The notes under the pieces are model-generated. The model did not search any database. It was not told the DNA's origin and saw only the letters and a list, made by a program, of their open reading frames with translations. A stretch of DNA of 64,000 bases. It comes from Clostridium sp. (GTDB lineage Bacteria > Bacillota > Clostridia > Clostridiales > Clostridiaceae). Made by a program: the position numbers and the translations under genes. The DNA is taken from positions 1-64,000 of the forward strand of contig NZ_JAGHFX010000004.1 of assembly GCF_017888565.1 (NCBI RefSeq), read 5' to 3'. This document shows positions 59,027-64,000 of this stretch, one piece after another (position 1 is the stretch's first letter; each line of letters begins with the position of its first letter).

Positions 59027-59626
59027 TTATTTCATTATCTTTACTCTGTTTTCTATTGGTGAAAATTCTTTTTCTCCAGCTGGAGCAGTTCCTTTACCAA
59101 ATGGCATTTGAGCAATCATTTTCCAGTTACTTGGTATATCAAATTCTTTTCTAACTTCATCTTCAATTAATTCAGTATAATGTTGTAATGTTGCTCCAAG
59201 TCCTTCAATTGATAACGCTGTCCAAATAGCAAATTGTAACATTCCTGAAGTTTGCTCTGCCCAAACTGGGAAGTTATCTTTATAAAGTTCAAATTGTTTT
59301 TGTAATGATTCTACTACACTAAAATCTTCGAAATATAATACTGTTCCGTGACCAGCTTTAAATGAATTTATTTTTTGTTCAGTTGAAGCAAAACTTTCTT
59401 CTGGAACTATTTTCCTTAAAGCTTCCATTGCAATATCCCATAACTTATCATGTTTTTCTCCAAATAATACAACAACTCTTGAAGTTTGTGAGTTAAAAGC
59501 AGATGGAACGTGCTTTACTGCATCCTCTATTACTTCTTGAATTCTTTCGTCTGATACAGGTGACTCCTTACTAATTGAATATATACTTCTTCTTTCTTTT
59601 ATTGCATCATAAAAATTTTTACTCAT
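59027..59626 (-). CDS. Nitroreductase family protein (MhqN-like)
   Basis: RRSIYSISKESPVSDERIQEVIEDAVKHVPSAFNSQTSRVVVLFGEKHDKLW. Confidence 0.9.
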   Translation of the reverse strand: MSKNFYDAIKERRSIYSISKESPVSDERIQEVIEDAVKHVPSAFNSQTSRVVVLFGEKHDKLWDIAMEALRKIVPEESFASTEQKINSFKAGHGTVLYFEDFSVVESLQKQFELYKDNFPVWAEQTSGMLQFAIWTALSIEGLGATLQHYTELIEDEVRKEFDIPSNWKMIAQMPFGKGTAPAGEKEFSPIENRVKIMK

Positions 59627-59720
59627 TTATATCATTCTCCTATCACATTATATAATCATTAAGGTTAAGTTCTTCAAATAAATTTTACTTAATCTCTATA
59701 GGCATCTTATTCAAAAAATA

Positions 59721-60143
59721 TTATTTTAATGCCTTTCTTAATTGAATTAATTTATCTACTAAATCTTTCTTTGACTCTTCATTTAATTCACTAAATAAAT
59801 CATCTAAAAACTCTTTATGTTTTGGAAATATATATGAAATAAATTCCTTACCTTCCTCTGTTAAAGAAACGTAAAATATTCTTTTATCTTTTTCACATTT
59901 CCTTCTAACAACTAATTTCTTTTTTTCTAATTTATTTATTACATATGTTATTGTTCCACTTGTTACCAAAATCTTTTCAGCTACTTTTTGTACTGGTTGA
60001 TCACCTTTATGATATAGCATTTCTAAAACGCCAAATTCGCTAATATTCAGTCCAAATTCTTGAACATTTTTTTCTATTTCAAAAAACATATCATTATAAG
60101 TTCTAGCCATAGCAATAACTAGTTTTAAATTTATATCACTCAT
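59721..60143 (-). CDS. MarR family transcriptional regulator
   Basis: VQKVAEKILVTSGTITYVINKLEKKKLVVRRKCEKDKRIFYVSLTEEG wHTH. Confidence 0.93.
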   Translation of the reverse strand: MSDINLKLVIAMARTYNDMFFEIEKNVQEFGLNISEFGVLEMLYHKGDQPVQKVAEKILVTSGTITYVINKLEKKKLVVRRKCEKDKRIFYVSLTEEGKEFISYIFPKHKEFLDDLFSELNEESKKDLVDKLIQLRKALK

Positions 60144-60156
60144 ATCTTCACCTACA

Positions 60157-60211
60157 TTATCTTGATTTCAAGATAATTATATTCCTAAAATATCTTTAAG
60201 TCAAGATATTT
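60157..60211. promoter_or_regulatory. Two palindromic MarR-type operators
   Basis: TTATCTTGA-TT-TCAAGATAA (60157-60176) and AAATATCTT-TAAGTC-AAGATATTT (60188-60211) just upstream of marR. Confidence 0.7.
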
Positions 60212-60304
60212 ATTGATAATAATTATCGCTTAATAAATCCTTATTTTTCCAAATATAAATATTCAAAAGCAAAAAATCAAATATATACGAAAAAATATTG
60301 ATGG

Positions 60305-60348
60305 CTCTTTTGAATAAAAGTGGATTCAACCGAACCCACTTTTTCTAT
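60305..60348 (-). terminator. Terminator of sialidase gene
   Basis: AAAAAGTGGGTTCGGTTGAATCCACTTTTATTC on minus strand. Confidence 0.75.
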
Positions 60349-60397
60349 TCATTAATATTTTCTCATAATATTTATATATTTTTACATATCAAATATA

Positions 60398-63300
60398 TTA
60401 CATTCTCTTTCTGTAAACCACTAACCCTGATAAAAGTAAAATAACTCCTATTACTATAAATTCACTCTTTTCTGATCCGGTATTAGGCAACTTACTATCC
60501 TTTATAGTATTGGTTGTTATTATTGTATTCTTATGACTTGAAATATCATTATCTAAACTATTAGATGAACTACTTTTTTTAATTAAACTATTTAAGGCTA
60601 GTTCTAACTCTTCTACTGATTTCTCAATTTCCTCCTTAGTTGCCTTTTCATCCACCATAACAGTCATAGATGATTTTAAGTATAACTGCAATTTATTCCA
60701 ACTTTCATCTGTATAATCATTAGCATTTAACATTTCTATTTTATTTATTAATTCTTCTAATCTCGCCTTACTTGGCTTTAATCTTAACCTTAGAAACCTT
60801 TTAACTAACTTATCATATGTTTTAGCAACTTCTTTCTCCAAAGCATTTTCATCATTTATTACTTTCTTAGCATAATCTAATTCACTTTGTAATTTTCTCC
60901 AACCATCTTCTAGATATTCATTCTGATCTAAAGAATCAATCTTTAATATTAATTCTTTCAATGCAGTTTTATCTCCTTTTTTAAATGATAGCATGCTCAT
61001 TACTTTACTTAATTTATAAAATGCTTTATCTATTTCCTCTTGTGTTGCATTTTCACTTTCTAATATTTTTTCTGCTTCTTTTAATGATTTCTTAAACTCA
61101 TTAACAACTATTGGTACAACACTTAAAAGCTCTTCCTCTGTAACTTTCTTAGCCTCTAATACCGCTATCTCCAAGTGTTTTTTAAATTGCTCTGTAGGAG
61201 GATTGATCTCTTCATCTTTTTCTACTAACGTTTCAATAGCATCTGATAACAATTTTTCTGCTTCATCTATTTGAATTTGTGATGATTCATTAGAATCAAA
61301 AATCGATTTAGCAAATTTATATTTATCCATTAAATTGCTATAAGATTCTTCAGTGTATAAAGTTGAATCTATTTTTTTAACTTCTTCTAATAATTCTTCT
61401 AGGTCATAGCGATTAACTAATCCCAAAGCATTATCAATTTCTCCTAATTTAAATCTAACACCCATAATATACGTATTATTATTTGTATTAGTATCAAAGT
61501 TACCATATGAATTAAGGAAGAATGTACCATCATTCATGACAACATTTCCTGCATATCCGCAATCTCCTGCACGAGCTGAGTTAGTATAGTCATCACCTAA
61601 AATAATTCTATATTCTCCTTCATTACCATTCATTAAATCATCATAGGTTCCAACCCATCCAACCCAATCTCCTGCCATCCAATCATTATCATTAGTACTA
61701 CCGTCATTATTAGTATCTAATTTAATTTCTCTAAAGCTAATTAATAACCTTCCACTTATTGGATCATAAGTAGCCTTGTGTCTTTCTCCATTTAAAGAAC
61801 CTTGAACATATCTTGGACGACTCCATGTTTCACCTTCATCATCTGAGTAAAAAATAGTAGATGTATGCTTGTGTGATTGACTTCTTGCAAGTGCAACTAT
61901 TCTATTTCCATCTGGTGATCTAAACATTCCAACTTCACAAATTTGAGCTTCTGATTCAACATCTCTATATTCACTTAAATATGGTTCAGGAGTTGACCAT
62001 TGCTCTTCTCCATTCTCATCAAATGTCAAATAGGATTTATAATTAATATATGAGTAATCATGAAATACTCCCATCCATTTATCGATAAAATTACCATTTT
62101 CATCTTTTAATTGAATTAAACTTGCCATTGCAACAATAGTATTTATACCAGTTTCCCATTCTACATAGTCACTCCAAGTTTCACCATTATCTTCAGATAT
62201 TGATGTCTTGAAACCTTTAAATGTACTTCCATGCCAAGCTGGTCCTCCTGATATTGATATTAACTTTTGACTTCCATCTATAAAGTTTAATTTATAAATT
62301 GTAGGCGTCTCCTCTGAATTTTTCCAAGTCTCATTAACTGAAATCCTTTTCTCCCATGTTAATCCTCCATCTGTGCTTTTACTCAATAATGCCTCTCCAA
62401 ATCCATGCCCTTTTGGATAAACAGTTAAAATTGTCTTATCATCGTCTAATAATATGCTATCAGGCTGTCCAAGATATTGCCCTTCTTGTCTATCTATAAC
62501 TATTTGTTTACTTGGATCTATTTCATAAGTTTTTAAAGCATTTTGTAAATTTATTGGTTTATTAACACGAATTTTAACTTCCTCAGAATATCCTCCTGCC
62601 TCATTTTCAACTCTTACTATAGTATCTCCATACCTAACCCCTGTTACTGATCCATCTGATTCTACTATGGCTATATTAGTATCTAAACTCGTAAACTTTA
62701 TAGTCTTATCATCATTATTTGAAACTAAATTGGTAATTATTTGAGTCTTTTCTCCAATATTTATTTCTTTATATTTACTATCAATATTTAATCCATTTAT
62801 AGATTTTATCTGATTTACTTCAGATTTAGTCAAAGCTCTATTATATATCTTAATCTCATCTAAATCTCCAATAAACCCGCGCCCACCAATAATTTTTAAT
62901 GGTGCTCTCATTAAATTAGTTTTAGTATATGCATTAGTATCACCAACTTGGCTTCCATTAACAAATAAAGATAATCCATTTGATTTTGAATTTGTAACAG
63001 CCATATGAATCCACTCGTTATTAGGAACTATATACTTAAAACTTAATGTACCTGAATTAACATGGACTCCAGCATTTTTTGAATTAGCTCCAACTCCTAC
63101 AGCTAAATCTATAGATTCTGAGTTTTGTTGCGTTGAACCAGTAGACTCTCTTCCATCCCACATAACCGAGGATGTCCCTGTACTATTTCCTCTCTTTACC
63201 CAAAAAGCTATTGTCCAATCCCATTCTAACTCTGCTGGTTCATTAATAACTAATTGGTCACTAGTTGAAGTAAACTTTAGAGCATTACCTGACTTGCCTT

Positions 63301-64000
63301 CTATAATTTCTCCGCCAGTCAAAGCTCCATTATAATAAACTCCATCTCCCCAATCATTCTTTATAGTATTATCATTTACATCATCAAAACTATAGTATGC
63401 TACTTCAGCTTCTTTTTCTATAAGTCTATTATTTACCACTACAGTTATAGTTGAACTCTTTGTTTGATCAATAACAGATGTGGCTGTTATATTTGCTATC
63501 CCAACTTTATTTGCTGTTATTAATCCCGAATTTTCAATAGAAACAATATCATTATCACTTGATATCCATTTTACAGTTGGATTTAAAGTGTTTTCTGGCA
63601 AAACACTTGTAGTTAACTGCAACTTATCTCCTACTAATATAGTTTTGTTTCCTTCATTTATTGAGACTGAATCTATAGTATTACTTCCACTATCCCTTAA
63701 TGAAATATATTTCTTACTTATATTTTTTATTTCGTCCTTGATATTTTGCATATCCTGTGGCAGTGCTTCTCTTGTTTCATTAGTAGCATATTTTGCTCCA
63801 CCATGTTGCCCAACACCATTTTTAGCTCCAGAATAGTTTAGTTTAACCATTTCAAATAATTTATTAATATCATCTTCTAGGCGTGGAATCTCTTTTTTCA
63901 TTAGATACAATTTATTTACATCTCTTATACCTTCGGCCATTTTCTCCAGTCTTACTGAACTTTTCACCTTTCTACCTTCAGAATCCTTTTCATCCGGATA
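60398..64000 (-). CDS. Cell-wall-anchored sialidase with LamG, BIG2 and FIVAR domains; N-terminus (DUF4091/GH123-like) truncated by window
   Basis: BNR Asp-boxes (SKDGG-like SKSTDGGLTWEK, SEDNGETWSD, SDDEGETWSR); LPNTG-TM-RKRM C-terminus; frame remains open to 64000 (YPDEKDSEGRKVKSSVRLEKMAEGIRD). Confidence 0.9.
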   Translation of the reverse strand, partial: YPDEKDSEGRKVKSSVRLEKMAEGIRDVNKLYLMKKEIPRLEDDINKLFEMVKLNYSGAKNGVGQHGGAKYATNETREALPQDMQNIKDEIKNISKKYISLRDSGSNTIDSVSINEGNKTILVGDKLQLTTSVLPENTLNPTVKWISSDNDIVSIENSGLITANKVGIANITATSVIDQTKSSTITVVVNNRLIEKEAEVAYYSFDDVNDNTIKNDWGDGVYYNGALTGGEIIEGKSGNALKFTSTSDQLVINEPAELEWDWTIAFWVKRGNSTGTSSVMWDGRESTGSTQQNSESIDLAVGVGANSKNAGVHVNSGTLSFKYIVPNNEWIHMAVTNSKSNGLSLFVNGSQVGDTNAYTKTNLMRAPLKIIGGRGFIGDLDEIKIYNRALTKSEVNQIKSINGLNIDSKYKEINIGEKTQIITNLVSNNDDKTIKFTSLDTNIAIVESDGSVTGVRYGDTIVRVENEAGGYSEEVKIRVNKPINLQNALKTYEIDPSKQIVIDRQEGQYLGQPDSILLDDDKTILTVYPKGHGFGEALLSKSTDGGLTWEKRISVNETWKNSEETPTIYKLNFIDGSQKLISISGGPAWHGSTFKGFKTSISEDNGETWSDYVEWETGINTIVAMASLIQLKDENGNFIDKWMGVFHDYSYINYKSYLTFDENGEEQWSTPEPYLSEYRDVESEAQICEVGMFRSPDGNRIVALARSQSHKHTSTIFYSDDEGETWSRPRYVQGSLNGERHKATYDPISGRLLISFREIKLDTNNDGSTNDNDWMAGDWVGWVGTYDDLMNGNEGEYRIILGDDYTNSARAGDCGYAGNVVMNDGTFFLNSYGNFDTNTNNNTYIMGVRFKLGEIDNALGLVNRYDLEELLEEVKKIDSTLYTEESYSNLMDKYKFAKSIFDSNESSQIQIDEAEKLLSDAIETLVEKDEEINPPTEQFKKHLEIAVLEAKKVTEEELLSVVPIVVNEFKKSLKEAEKILESENATQEEIDKAFYKLSKVMSMLSFKKGDKTALKELILKIDSLDQNEYLEDGWRKLQSELDYAKKVINDENALEKEVAKTYDKLVKRFLRLRLKPSKARLEELINKIEMLNANDYTDESWNKLQLYLKSSMTVMVDEKATKEEIEKSVEELELALNSLIKKSSSSNSLDNDISSHKNTIITTNTIKDSKLPNTGSEKSEFIVIGVILLLSGLVVYRKRM

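Noticed and set aside
63480-63836. 118-aa ORF opposite the sialidase gene
   Set aside because: Antisense shadow; composition mirrors the BIG2 region.
1-64000. CRISPR arrays, prophage or IS transposases
   Set aside because: No regularly spaced repeats, cas genes, phage structural genes, integrases or transposase ORFs seen.

Overview
AT-rich Clostridium-type chromosomal segment with no phage, IS transposase or CRISPR array recognised. About 45 credible CDS are interspersed with many cis-regulatory RNAs: a yybP-ykoY (Mn2+) riboswitch before a P-type cation ATPase, two SAM-I riboswitches (NhaC-family transporter; O-acetylhomoserine sulfhydrylase), a c-di-GMP-I riboswitch before a giant secreted M60 (HEIGH) metalloprotease, a Thr T-box before thrS, and a RAT-type antiterminator before a PTS IIBC gene. 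There are three functional-looking tRNA genes (Lys-CTT, Gly-TCC, Leu-TAG) and one decayed tRNA-Gly. The right edge carries a sialidase with an LPNTG anchor, truncated by the window, preceded by a DUF4091/GH123-like tail. The strongest candidate for an undescribed system is 43.7-53.8 kb. It has a LevR-type sigma54 activator and three transcription units (glycosylasparaginase-cutC-malic enzyme-PTS IIA; aspartase; PTS IIB-IIC-dipeptidase), each preceded by a -24/-12 (GG-N10-GC) sigma54 promoter that I can read in the sequence. Together these look like a dedicated pathway for import and catabolism of GlcNAc-Asn (N-glycan stub) to pyruvate. Other highlights are a dense non-oriC DnaA-box cluster (6 exact TTATCCACA in about 0.5 kb at 4508-5008), a SigI C-terminal domain fused to an RsgI-like anti-sigma membrane protein beside a sortase, and a ~196-nt long-range palindromic element at 58815-59010. 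All assignments come from reading the sequence and recalled family signatures; no database search was run.
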